A DNA stretch of 64,000 nt from Dromaius novaehollandiae. Lineage: Eukaryota > Chordata > Aves > Casuariiformes > Dromaiidae. The stretch's first letter is position 1, and each line of letters opens with the position of its first letter. The stretch covers positions 124,001 to 188,000 of the forward strand of contig NW_026991408.1 in assembly GCF_036370855.1 (NCBI RefSeq), read 5' to 3'. Shown piece by piece: positions 17,701 through 39,569 of the stretch. Made by a program: the position numbers and the translations under genes. The notes below the pieces were generated by a model. The model did no database searches. It was not told the DNA's origin and saw nothing but the letters and a program-made list of their open reading frames with translations.

Positions 17701-18658
17701 TGCTTCCGTAGTCAGTGGTATTTAAAGGGAGGTTACTTTGTTCTTTTCAGGACAAGCTTTACCAAGAGGAATATCAGCTTGTCTCGACGGAGGAGCAGAG
17801 AGAAGAAATCTCCAGAAAGCTTAGCGAAGCTTCCAATTGGATGGAGGAGGAGGGCTATGCAGCTACAACTAAGGTACTGTTGTGTGTAGTCAAGTCTGCT
17901 ATCACTGTAGGCACCTCCCTGTAGGATGACAGAGCCGTGATCCATTTTCAGTCCTTTATAATCTGGTTCTTGAAAACTCCTTGCCTCCTCAGTGCATTAT
18001 GCACTCAGTATAATAAGACCTCGTTCTTCCAGTCACACGTGCATGCGTGGTCCTGAATAGCTTTGGCAGAAACCTGTTGATTCTACATAAAGCTTTTAGT
18101 TATGTGCTTTTAGTTATGTGACTCTTGCTTTACTATTTGGAAATAGTACCTTTGATAGAAAACTACAAAAACTTGCAGTTTTGACTTCTGGGGCTTACAA
18201 TGTTACCATGGGGGAAGAGGTTAGGCACTGGGTAAACTAATTTCCTTTTTTCTCCTCTCCCCCATTTGCAGGAGCTGAAAGACAAGCTTTCAGAGCTGAA
18301 AAAGCTTTGTAGGAACCTCTTCTTCCGTGTGGAGGAAAGGAGAAAGTGGCCAGAACGCCTGGCTGCTCTGGACAGTCTGCTCAACCACTCAAGCATCTTT
18401 CTCAAGTAAGAACAGGTTGTTAGGAAAAAGCATTGTGTGGCTGATCGCATAAGAGATGCCAGCAGAACTTTGACCAGCCAGTTCAAGTGGAATGTGGTCT
18501 GAAAGTTCTAGTGCTCTCAAGGCAAGGAGGCCAAAACTGTTTCTTAGTGATTGGTTCTACAGCATGCATCAAGAGAAGCATGCAAATCCTGTTTAAGCTG
18601 GAAGAACAGGAAGTGTCCAGTGCTCTGCATGCTGTTTCCAGGCAGATCTATCCCTCTT

Positions 18659-18696
<38 letters not shown>

Positions 18697-21314
18697 CTTG
18701 CCTGTTTTCCTGCCCTTGCGATAGCCGCATTTGCTGGCTCTGTATTTCATTCTTAGCATCCAGAGATTGATTTAGGCCTCTTCATCTTTGTTTTCTGCAT
18801 ATGTAAGAGGTGCAAGTGTAAAACGCAGTGATTGGTAATTGGTGTGCAGTGATTATTTATTTTTATTACTGGAATTGAAAACACTAATTGTTGCCTACTT
18901 GTGGTCTGTTTGGTTACGCAAAAAAACTTTGTTGTTGTTGTTGTTTTATTATCTTTCAGGGGAGCCCAAATGATTCCAGAGTCTGACCAGATATTCACAG
19001 AAGTGGAACTGAGTACGCTGGAAAAAGCAATCAATGAAACAACGGTAATGAAGAGTTGATTGATTGTTGGGGGTGCTGTTTGAGTTGTGCTTCCTGTCCC
19101 AAGTAATAGGTGTACTTTCACTCAAGGTCAGGGAATAGAACATGCACATCTTGTTTCCATACCTCTAGCAAACCTTTTTTGTGTTTCAGTGTTTTCTAAT
19201 CCCCAGCTTGACCCCAGACTGCTTTGGGGAAATAACGATTTTTGTGTTGCATGTGGACAGCTGTCTCCAGGAGGAACGCTGTAGCCCAGTAATCTGGTTG
19301 CATACAGTTTTAAAAGTAGCTGGTGTTTTTCTGTTGTTTCTTTTTGTCCTATGCCTGGGATATCTAAGAAGCTGGAAGAAATGCAGCAGGGAACAGTGTT
19401 ACCCTGAGTAAATTAGGAGGCCTAGGAACCGTGATTTCAAGATACTGCGATGTACTGTGGTTTGTAGAACCAAGAAGTTTCAAAAAAGCACCTCTTCCCC
19501 CCACCCCAGGTGTGGAAAAATGAGACGGTGGCTGAACAGAACAAGCTCTCTCCTGCTGAGAAACCTGTCCTCCTGTCCAAGGATATAGAGCTCAAGATCG
19601 CAGCCCTGGACAGGGAAGTGCAGTACCTTCTGAATAAGGCCAAGTTTGCAAAACCCAAACCCAGGAAGGAGAAGAACACCACAAAACCTGATTCAGGCAA
19701 GAATGCTACAGCAACGTCTGAGAGCGAGAACACTATCCCTCCCACGGAGGGGAAACACACAGGTAAGGAAGGGAGTGGGCAGCATTGCCTTACTAACTTG
19801 TAATTACCATGTGTAGCACACATCTCTGCCTTGAGTAAAAGGAGGCTGAATAAGTGGACAGTAGCTAATTTAAGGATGAACTGATGCTCCTGCTGGTTGT
19901 TAAAGGCAGCAGAGAAAATCTAGGCAATGTTCCGCCTGCCCCCTTCTTCTCTCTCCTTGTGTCCTTGTTAGTTTAGTTCCTTGTTATGAAAAGAAAGGGT
20001 TTATAAACTTCCTAGGAGGGTTAATATCTGTCTCTTTGGCTAGCTGCCTTATAAGCAAGAGTAGCCATTAGTTACATTCCTGGATGTCCAGAACAGGTAT
20101 GGAAGGTTAGGTCCTATATTAAGGAATAGATTGAACTGTTGATGAGAATGGTTTGTAGCTTAGGTGGGCCCTGGAAAAAATCTCTTGGGACATGAAGAAC
20201 TTGACTTTCAGTTTTCCGGACTTTTAAGATCTTCAGATTCTGAGTGACCTGTTTCTCTTAAATCCAGACTGCTGTTTATCAGCAGACTTCCCAGCCTGTT
20301 CCTTGGGCCTGAATAGGAGATTCTGCTTGTTACAGCTCTGAAGGTGACTTAGCTGCACAATCAGCAGGTTGTCCAGGGCTTCTAGGGACGTAAAGCCTGG
20401 CAGTGAGAAATCGGGAGCAGGTCTGTGATGTTCCTCTGAGTGCCCTACAGAGATCCACTGTGAGACTGAATTAGTATTGTCCTGCTGAGGCACCTTAGTT
20501 GGTTCTTTGCAGACCTTACTGTTAGTCACATGCCCTGCACCTCATTTCCTGAACACTTGTGTGTTTGTTTTGTTTTGTTTTGTTTTTTGCCTTAAACATA
20601 GATAAACCTGAGGATATCAGTCCAGCCAAGGAACCTCCTACAGCTGAGAAAGTAGATGATGAGCCTGGATCAGACTCAGGTGGGTGCATGCTTGGCTAAC
20701 AGCCTGGTGCTTGATAGCTATGAGTGCAGGCTGTCCATGTGTGTGTGTTTCTGTCCTTTTAGACATAGGAGGCGGTTAATGTGGCAGAACCTCTGACTGC
20801 TGAGTAGTCGGAAATTCTGCAAAGAGAAAAATGAAAGTTTGGTTCCTTGCTGTTCCTAACTTTTTGTTCTGCTCAGTGCAGGGTTGTAATGTACCACTGC
20901 CTCCTGCCTCATCAGCTGCTTTGTGCCTCCATCAGTCCAGTTATAGCCCAGTCCCTTAGCTTAAGCCCATCTTTGTTGAAGTGATACATGCTGCTTGGCA
21001 CTTAAGGGGCTCGTGTGCATGTTTCTCTGCCAGTCCTGTATTGAAGACAGCAATGTTCAGCAGGTGGAGGGCAGTACTATCTCTAACTCTGCAGAGCTGA
21101 ATACCAGTCCCTAAAGCATTCCCATGATGTATGTACCACAGACTGAGAATTTAGCGGAAGATCTAACGAATGTCAGTCACGTTTAACGCTACTTTGTGTG
21201 CTGTCAAACTATTACAGTTTATAACTTTGTTCATTTCATTACACAGGGTCACAAAAAGAGAAGAAAACAGAAGCCGGAGGAAATGGAGGAAGCAGGAAAA
21301 ATGATGAGTTATAA
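5738..21314 (+). CDS. HYOU1: HYOU1 (GRP170/ORP150), complete, 24 coding exons
   Basis: Large Hsp70-family chaperone and nucleotide-exchange factor of the ER lumen. Coding exons: 5738-5801, 6257-6350, 7639-7717, 8019-8173, 8271-8347, 9168-9349, 10033-10148, 10904-11087, 11544-11678, 12560-12642, 12742-12874, 13222-13409, 13692-13830, 13941-14001, 14809-14891, 15532-15732, 16191-16390, 17082-17169, 17751-17873, 18272-18405, 18960-19044, 19510-19762, 20602-20679, 21247-21314. All junctions are GT-AG, phases agree, and they total 1000 codons plus TAA (human is 999). A noncoding first exon ends at a donor after 5551. Landmarks: signal peptide ([12 protein letters not shown]), phosphate loops ([30 protein letters not shown]), adenosine motif [17 protein letters not shown], a Glu/Lys-rich loop across 15532-16300, a helical C-terminal domain, and the retrieval signal NDEL. 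Confidence 0.98.
18662..18693 (+). repeat. T32 homopolymer in HYOU1 intron
   Basis: Thirty-two consecutive T lie between exons 18272-18405 and 18960-19044. They could be the tail of an old retroposon, but no adjoining element body was recognised. Confidence 0.9.
18931..18945 (+). repeat. (GTT)5 microsatellite before HYOU1 exon
   Basis: Five GTT units lie just upstream of the acceptor of the exon at 18960, within its polypyrimidine region. Confidence 0.85.
20562..20588 (+). repeat. (TTTTG)n microsatellite before HYOU1 exon
   Basis: Four to five GTTTT units immediately precede the acceptor of the small exon at 20602-20679. Confidence 0.8.
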
Positions 21315-22316
21315 CACCCCTGAAATCCCACTAGTGTCAACATCTATTTATTTGAGGGTTATTTTCTTGTTTTTTATAATGGACCTGGCTAGTTACGATG
21401 TAAAAGGCACACAACAAACAGTCTGACAACAAAATGCAATAGAGATGTACATTTTTTTTTTTCTGGGGATTTCGCCGCTACTAACTTAGTGAATTGTTTT
21501 TTATTTCTCTGTTCTTATGTGTTTGAAGGTGACTGTGCTCACCAACAGTTGTCTCTGTTTCAGTACAGTCTTACTGAAGTCACCAAAGTGACTTTTTTGT
21601 AGAGGAAAACAGTGAAAGAAATGTTGTAAGCCTTAGGAGGTAACTTGGAACGCACAGTCTGTGCCACACCTCATCTGGTGAAGATAAAAGGGATTAATCC
21701 AGAAACGTGTTGCTAAGAGGGTGTTGTCTTTGCATATGAGGCCCTAACCTAAAGAAATGGTGCGATTTCAGCTGAGGGGAAGTGTATGCTCATTTGGGTG
21801 CCTGGGAAGGCGGAACGGATTTGGGGAGGCAGATGCTCCATGTTCAAAGATAAGAATGTGTCTATTTTCCATAGACTGTTGTTAAAGCCATCTCTATCCA
21901 TGCTCTGTAGCAGAGTCTGAAAACGGTGAATTGAGACTTAACCAAACGATTCAGCTTACTGTTTACTATAGAATAAAAGCTCAAAGTTTGCAAAGTTGAA
22001 TGGTAAGGAGACTGGAAGAAGAAATACGTTAGTGCATCTTTCTCTAGCTGGAACAACAAACAATAATGGACCATAGAGGCGGCACAGGGTTAAGGTAAAA
22101 ACAAAACTGGCAAATGTAATACAGCTGTCCTCCTTCTGCGGTATCTTGTGTACTCAGACTGGCTTCATTGTGCAACTTCATGTCCTTGGCTGTGGTCTCC
22201 TAACTCCTCGGGAATGTTCATGCTGCTAAAGTACACGAGTGGGGTCTCTGACTGACTTACGCAGACACTTGTGAATGTGCACCCGATGTTGTTCTCCATT
22301 GGCCTATTCAACCAAA

Positions 22317-22322
22317 AATAAA
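22317..22322 (+). terminator. HYOU1 poly(A) signal AATAAA
   Basis: A canonical AATAAA lies about 1.0 kb after the HYOU1 stop and about 460 bases before the SLC37A4 start, giving a 3' UTR of 21315 to about 22340. The UTR holds no other recognisable feature. An earlier GAATAAAAG near 21970 is an alternative. Confidence 0.75.
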
Positions 22323-22743
22323 AACTACCCTTCCTGACGGTCTCTTAAACAGGCTTTTTCTCGTGTTTTGGAGGGGAAAGAGGAAAAGTTTACTGAACTT
22401 TCTTCTGTGTTCCGGTTCAGACCTTGTCTCCGGTGGTTGTGCCAGGATTGTGTGTTCTTAGCGGTGTTAGGTGGATCTGTTGAAGCGCGATTTCCCTGTG
22501 CAGCTTTGAGGGGTGCGGGGTCTGTGGAGGTGGAAGCTGTCGGCGGCAGGGGACGCCTGTGCCCGGGGCTCCAGCGCTCGGGAGGCCGCCGGACGGGCTG
22601 CCGTGAAGCAGGGACGGGCCGCTGAGGGCGGGCGGTGAGGAGGCTCCTCCCGCGCGGGCCGCCAGCTTCCTGCCGGCGCCCGGTGCCGCCGCGGCCGCGC
22701 ACGGGGCTGCTCCGCGCCACGCCGGCAGGTGCCGCCGCCGCGG

Positions 22744-22767
22744 GCTGCGCTGCGCTGCGCTGCGCTG
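22744..22767 (+). repeat. (GCTGC)n pentanucleotide repeat
   Basis: Almost five perfect copies of GCTGC lie in the SLC37A4 5' UTR, ending 15 bases before the start codon. Confidence 0.85.
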
Positions 22768-22782
22768 GGGCCCGGCGGCGCC

Positions 22783-32988
<10,206 letters not shown>

Positions 32989-33044
32989 AGATAAGCTGCT
33001 TGGTGAAAAAGATGCCCCTACACTGACGTGAATGATGCACTACT

Positions 33045-34314
33045 TTTTTTTTTTTTATTAACTGGCCTAGGAGTGTGTTACCTATTGCTGCAACCTAGAT
33101 AAAAATGTCTCAATTTCTCATTCGCTGTCATGTGCCTGAAGGCACAAAGTTCCTGGTATCGATCACTCTTTTCCTAGAAATGTGATAATTCGGCTAGTTT
33201 ACATTTGCAGATATCTTACTGTACTTCCTTTTCACAGCACTGTTCGTGAAGTAAGCAGGTTTCGCAGCCTGAGCTACTAAACTGAAAGTACTGTAAACTG
33301 ACTGGCTTCAGGTGCTGCTGCCACAGTCAGTTTTGCCTCGCTGTTGGTCTTAACCATTAACTGGCAGTTCAGCCTCACTGCTCAGGGGCCCTGAAGGGAG
33401 CCTTTGCTACTTCCATTCAGCCCTCCTAGCTGCTCCAAGTGCAGCTGTCTTAGTTTATTTAGGTATGAGCTCCCTGCTATCTCTCTGCCCTGGAACAGCG
33501 GCAGATGAGTGAGTAACGATTACTGGAGTGTTGCTTTTTAGCTGACGCAGAGCAGTGTCCTGTTAGCTTTACCCAGGATTAGCTGGTACAAGCTAGGGTG
33601 GCGTTTTGCTCTGCATGTGCTGTAGATCACTGCGCATGCTGCTGTGACATGGTTCTCTCTGCAGCACTTAGAAATAGGCAAGCTTCCCGGAAATTCCTGG
33701 CGCTTCAGGGTAAAGCATTTAGTTAGAGGAGCACCATCTGTCGAACTGCTCCTGCCCGGTGTGATCTGCACGCACCGTGTTAATGATTTGCAAGGTGGGC
33801 AGCTGCTGCCAAGTCAGCTTGCAGCGAGCAGCCTGCAGATCAACCAGGAAAACTGACACAGCAGCAGGGATTGCAGCAGCAACTGCCACAGGCCCACATC
33901 TTCTGCAGCTGGGTTTCATAACCTGGTATTTCTAGCATTGGCTTGCATTTTTCAGTAAAAGACATGTAGTCTGGGATGTTTGAAGTCAAAAGCTGGATCT
34001 CAGTTTGGGCTGTCTCTGAGAGAAGGCCTTGATAAAGCTACTGCTGACAGTAAGCAGCTTTAGTAGTCAAACCCAGCTCTCTTTGCAATAAGTAGCCTCA
34101 GGTTTTTAATCGGGATTTTGTTGAATATTCTTGTATTTCTCCAGAAGGATTTATTGATTTAGGCTCCTGGAAGAAGGAAGTTCAACTCATGAACAACCTC
34201 TACACAGGTACTTTGCTGAACGGATTAGATGCACGAGTAGATAGCCCTAATGAAGACAATGGACATAAATTGCATTTTGTACGTAATTGTAAGATCTACC
34301 ACCTATGAAATAAA
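33045..34314 (+). other. SLC37A4 3' UTR and convergent gene ends
   Basis: No coding exon was found between the SLC37A4 stop and the TRAPPC4 stop at 34825. The only good + strand signal is AATAAA at 34309-34314, which implies a 3' UTR of about 1.3 kb. On the minus strand TTTATT at 34150-34155 reads AATAAA for TRAPPC4. If both are used, the two 3' UTRs overlap by roughly 150 bases or more. Usage is inferred. Confidence 0.45.
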
Positions 34315-34476
34315 AATGAAGCAGTATCAGAAGAGCTCTGGTTGTCCTATGGAGAATGGTGAAAGCAGGACCATCCAAAATGGATTATTCTCCCGAGGCA
34401 CTGTCAGGGAGCTACTGCAAATTTACCCCGACAACAGAAAACAAATAGCCATCCACCTCTTTAAGGAATGTTTATC

Positions 34477-34549
34477 ATTTCTACATAAAGAACCTTTGCA
34501 AAACCATAAGTTAGAGCTATACAGGAAAAATACATATGTACAATTATGA
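34477..34549. repeat. dispersed duplicate, copy B (TRAPPC4 3' flank)
   Basis: Partner of 30982-31048, in the same orientation, about 3.5 kb away. It sits about 280-350 bases beyond the TRAPPC4 stop codon, inside the presumed TRAPPC4 3' UTR on the minus strand. Confidence 0.75.
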
Positions 34550-34824
34550 AGCAAAACATGACTACAGTAAGGCCACAGAACTGCATCTTATCTTTCTTCA
34601 TTTAGGAATTGCAAAGCTGCAATAACAGAATAAGCTTCTGTGGCCCAAGGTAAACAGTAGTAACAAGTCTGTTTAAGGTAAATGTCACACAAAGGATATA
34701 TGAAGCATGTTTTGGGAGGATGCAGTTCCTGCTGTGGAGGATCGAACTCTGGGAGAGGCCGGGTGAGGAAGAGAGATGCTCCGTCCTTTAGGGAAGGGAG
34801 TTCGTGCAGGAGGCAAAAGTTGTT

Positions 34825-36175
34825 CTATGATCCAGGCCCAAACGGTCCAGCTTTTTCTGCTACCTCCAAAGCAAGTTTCAAGTTCTGATCAAACAATTCG
34901 CATCTGAAACATTCAGAAAATCAGATTGAGATGACTTCACCTGCAGAACAGGCTAACAAAGACAGGACCTATACATCCTTCGGCTCTCCATCCTTCAAGG
35001 AGAGATTTCCTGAGTCAAGAGGCAGCGACTTGACAGCTCTTAAGTATTAAAGCCCCTTGTATGGGCTCTAGGGTTATGATAGGGTTGGAGGGGTCATACC
35101 AAGGAAAAGCACCTCCCATTTTTCCAAGAGAGCAGTACTGGAACAATTTTTAAGCGTCAGTGTCCTGCACCTGCAGCAGTGTGCTGTGTTCTCCCCTTCT
35201 GTGACCGCTGTATCATCTTAGTTACTTGAGAGCTGTCAGCATTTGTTACTGCACGGGCAAAAACCGAAGCGATGTTGAGGCTATGTTTCATACTGAATAT
35301 GGGCTTCTTCCTTACCTGATTGGCATTTCCAGTGAGTAGAAAGGATTCTTCAGAGCAAAGTCAGAATAAATCTCATAGATCTTGCGCAAGAGGGAATCTA
35401 TCCCAGCTTGTCTCGGATCGGCAAGTACCACGAACTTGATCCCTAGAGTCACAGGGGCACAAGCGTGAGGATACAGGTGACAGCTGCAGCGAGGCAGAGG
35501 TGCCTTTCGGGTGGGAGTGTTTCCCTAGGATGGGGAGGGGTGACGGCCAGGTACCTGTCAGGGTCTGGAAGCAGTGCAGCTTGAAGGTGTCGGTCTCCAG
35601 CATCTCGATCCCGGAGCTCCCCAGCTCAGGGGACAGCTGCGACCCGATGGCGAAGAGCCTGCAGGGAGACAGCCCTCAGCGGTGCCCGCTCCCCTGGCGC
35701 TGCCCCTCCCGCCCTGGCGCGGCTGGCCCCGCTTACGAGTGGAACATGGAAGCCAGCATGAGCTTCTCGTTGGAGGAGAGCCGGTGGCGGCCGAAGCGGA
35801 TGGACACCGGGTAGTTGGCGGCGTTGCCCAGGAACTCCAGCACGTCCTTCCCGTCCGCCGTGTAGCGCCCGTTCACCTCGGCCCCGTTGATGGCCAGCAC
35901 GGCGTGGCCCACTGCGGGGACAGCGCGGCGGTGAGCAAGGCCCGGACCCCCGGCCTCCCTCCGACACGCCCTCCCTCCGTCCCCCGGCGGCGGGGCGCAC
36001 CGCGGATGCCGTCGCGCTGGCCGAAGGCGACGACGACGCGCTCGTCGTGCAGGCGCAGCACCAGGTCCAGCGGGAAGCTGAAGGTCTTCTCGGCGTCGGC
36101 GCGCGGCGCGTAGTGGTCCAGCTGGTAGATGAGGCCGCCGGCCTTGTTCACCACGTACACGCTGAAGATGGCCAT
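34825..36175 (-). CDS. TRAPPC4: TRAPPC4 (synbindin), complete, five exons
   Basis: Core subunit of the TRAPP tethering complexes, which activate Rab1-type GTPases in ER-Golgi traffic (family knowledge). Minus-strand exons: 36175-36001, 35911-35737, 35658-35555, 35442-35316, 34903-34825. All are GT-AG on the minus strand with consistent phases, giving 219 codons plus TAG, the same length as human. The protein starts [20 protein letters not shown] and contains [20 protein letters not shown], a PDZ-like insert typical of synbindin, then [17 protein letters not shown]. The last exons carry the longin-type fold ([10 protein letters not shown]-like and [12 protein letters not shown]) and end FGPGS. 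The gene is divergent from RPS25 with about 180 bases between start codons and convergent with SLC37A4. Confidence 0.97.
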
Positions 36176-36182
36176 GGCGCCG

Positions 36183-36265
36183 CCGGCCCCGCGGAAGTGA
36201 CGCCCGCCCGCCCCGGAAGTGGCGCCGCCGGGCCCGCGGAAGTGACGCCCGCCCGCCCCGGAAGT
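36183..36265. promoter_or_regulatory. TRAPPC4/RPS25 bidirectional promoter, duplicated 45-bp unit with ETS sites
   Basis: Two near-identical copies (36183-36220 and 36228-36265, spacing 45) each carry CGCGGAAGTGACG and CCCCGGAAGT, so four GGAAGT ETS cores occur in 73 bases, two followed by TGACG CRE half-sites. The segment lies between the TRAPPC4 start (36175, minus) and RPS25 exon 1 (+). ETS (GABPA-like) sites are typical of housekeeping bidirectional promoters. The duplication is seen directly; factor binding is inferred. Confidence 0.8.
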
Positions 36266-36307
36266 TCCGCCGCCGCACGGGGTTTCTCGTGCTGCTCGTG
36301 CGCGGCG

Positions 36308-36356
36308 CTTCCTTTCTCAGCCGACATCTTGGAGGGGCAGCATCCGCCGCCGCACC

Positions 36357-36359
<3 letters not shown>
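36308..36359 (+). promoter_or_regulatory. RPS25 exon 1 with 5'-TOP-like start
   Basis: A pyrimidine run CTTCCTTTCTC begins at about 36308, a typical terminal oligopyrimidine start of ribosomal-protein mRNAs. The exon ends exactly with the start codon at 36357-36359, followed by GTGAGC. The precise initiation base is inferred. Confidence 0.65.
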
Positions 36360-37992
<1,633 letters not shown>

Positions 37993-38086
37993 GAAGGTGA
38001 GGCGACAGGCTGCACTGGGGTGTTGGGTTTTGCTTTGTCAGTGGCCAGCAAACTGCTAGGTACGGTAACAGCAGGATTTGCTGATC

Positions 38087-38134
38087 CAGTGTTCTCTGAA
38101 TCGGCCAGCTCTCCCACCTGTTCAGAGAACACTG
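38087..38134. repeat. 14-bp perfect inverted repeat in RPS25 intron 4
   Basis: CAGTGTTCTCTGAA at 38087-38100 is the exact reverse complement of TTCAGAGAACACTG at 38121-38134, with a 20-base loop. Transcribed in the RPS25 pre-mRNA it would form a stable hairpin. No C/D or convincing H/ACA boxes were found around it. Confidence 0.8.
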
Positions 38135-38438
38135 CTCATGCTGAGTGGCTTCCTAGATGGTGCTACTGGAAACATCAGTTCTGAGAATTAAAAAGCAACT
38201 TGCTATTCCCCTGTTGCCTGCGCACTGGGGAAAGCATAGTGTGCTCTTCGGTCCCCATGGGCTGCTGGGTATGCGGGCCTGTGTCCTACCTGCTGTCAGA
38301 AAGGCGCTCCGAAAGAGTTCTCATTCAGAGGCTATCAGATCGTTTGCTTTGTGTTGAAATAGCTGTCTGATTTGGTACTTCTTACTTTGCAGGTTCTCCA
38401 GCGATCTCTTCAACAATCTATCATATGTAGACACGCCA

Positions 38439-38444
38439 AATAAA
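38439..38444 (+). terminator. RPS25 poly(A) signal AATAAA
   Basis: A canonical AATAAA in the short noncoding last exon, followed by a T-rich stretch. From about 38465 to 39140, between this site and the CENATAC 3' end, I see no gene. Confidence 0.85.
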
Positions 38445-39145
38445 ATTGTTGAAATAACTTTTTTGCTTCTTTTTCAAGAATGTGTATGTTTCATTATTGA
38501 TGTATTCGTTATTATGTATCCCACTGATAGTGGATTCCTGCTATAGGTCACAGGTATCTTCCTGTACCAGCCAGTTTTTTGTCAAGCTTTTAGCATTCAT
38601 ACATTGTTAGGAATGTGCTGTAGGCATTCTTTTATATTGTAAAATTGGAAGGAACTTTAACATCAGTAGGTGCTAAAATAATATAAACTGTATTCAGTTT
38701 TTCTAGTGGGGAAAAAAAAAGTAAACTTTGGGTTTCTTGCATTCTAGATGGTGAAGGTGTTAGTGGGAGTATTTATGATTATTCATTTAAACTCCATCTA
38801 AACAAGCAGTGCCCTCACATTTCAGTGTACACAAGGAAACAGCATCTGTCAGGTCAGTATCAGGTAGGCAAGTACAGGTAAGCAGCTCTAAATAAGGCTG
38901 TAAGTATGTTGTTTAAATTAAGATGAAAAGCTGACTATAGGGACGGTTTTTAAAGCCTCCTTTCTTCTGTGGAGTACTGATTATGATCACCTTAATGGTG
39001 AGGTAGAACTAGACTCTTTTCTCTAAAGGTTATGTTTCGAAGCATTGGAAGTAATACAGCATGGCATCAGTTGCCCTGAGTGCTGCCTCTGCCTCTAAAA
39101 CAAGTTTCTATTGGCCTATTAACACAGGTAATTTTTTAAAAAAAG

Positions 39146-39166
39146 TTTATTTCTCACAAGTTTATT
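39146..39166 (-). terminator. CENATAC poly(A) signals (two AATAAA)
   Basis: TTTATT at 39161-39166 and at 39146-39151 on the + strand read AATAAA on the minus strand, about 400 bases beyond the CENATAC stop. This implies a 3' UTR from 39569 to about 39130. Confidence 0.65.
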
Positions 39167-39569
39167 TAAAGAGATGCCATATTGTACAGCAATGTAGGAC
39201 ACTGGCACCACATGGTGTATAAGCCAGACTTCCTGATAAAGACAGAAAAGCAAATAGGAGACCTCCCTTGCTGGAAGGTTTTGCCTTTGTGTAATTTATG
39301 ACTTGAAACAGCAGTACCTGGATGCATATTACATGCCCGTTACAGGGGGAACAAATCTACTGCAACATCCCTTTGCAGAGTAGCCTTCAGCAAAACTGCT
39401 CGGCCCATAGGGTTATCCTTTGGCCAGCCTGCCCTCCAGGGAAATGAACGCGACTAGGTGGATACATAGGGCCAAACCTGGCAGCAGCAGCAATGACACA
39501 GCTGCAGCTACCTACGGTCCACCTTTTCACAAGGGTCGGAGCTTGGTCTCTTTGGTGCTCTTTTTCTGA

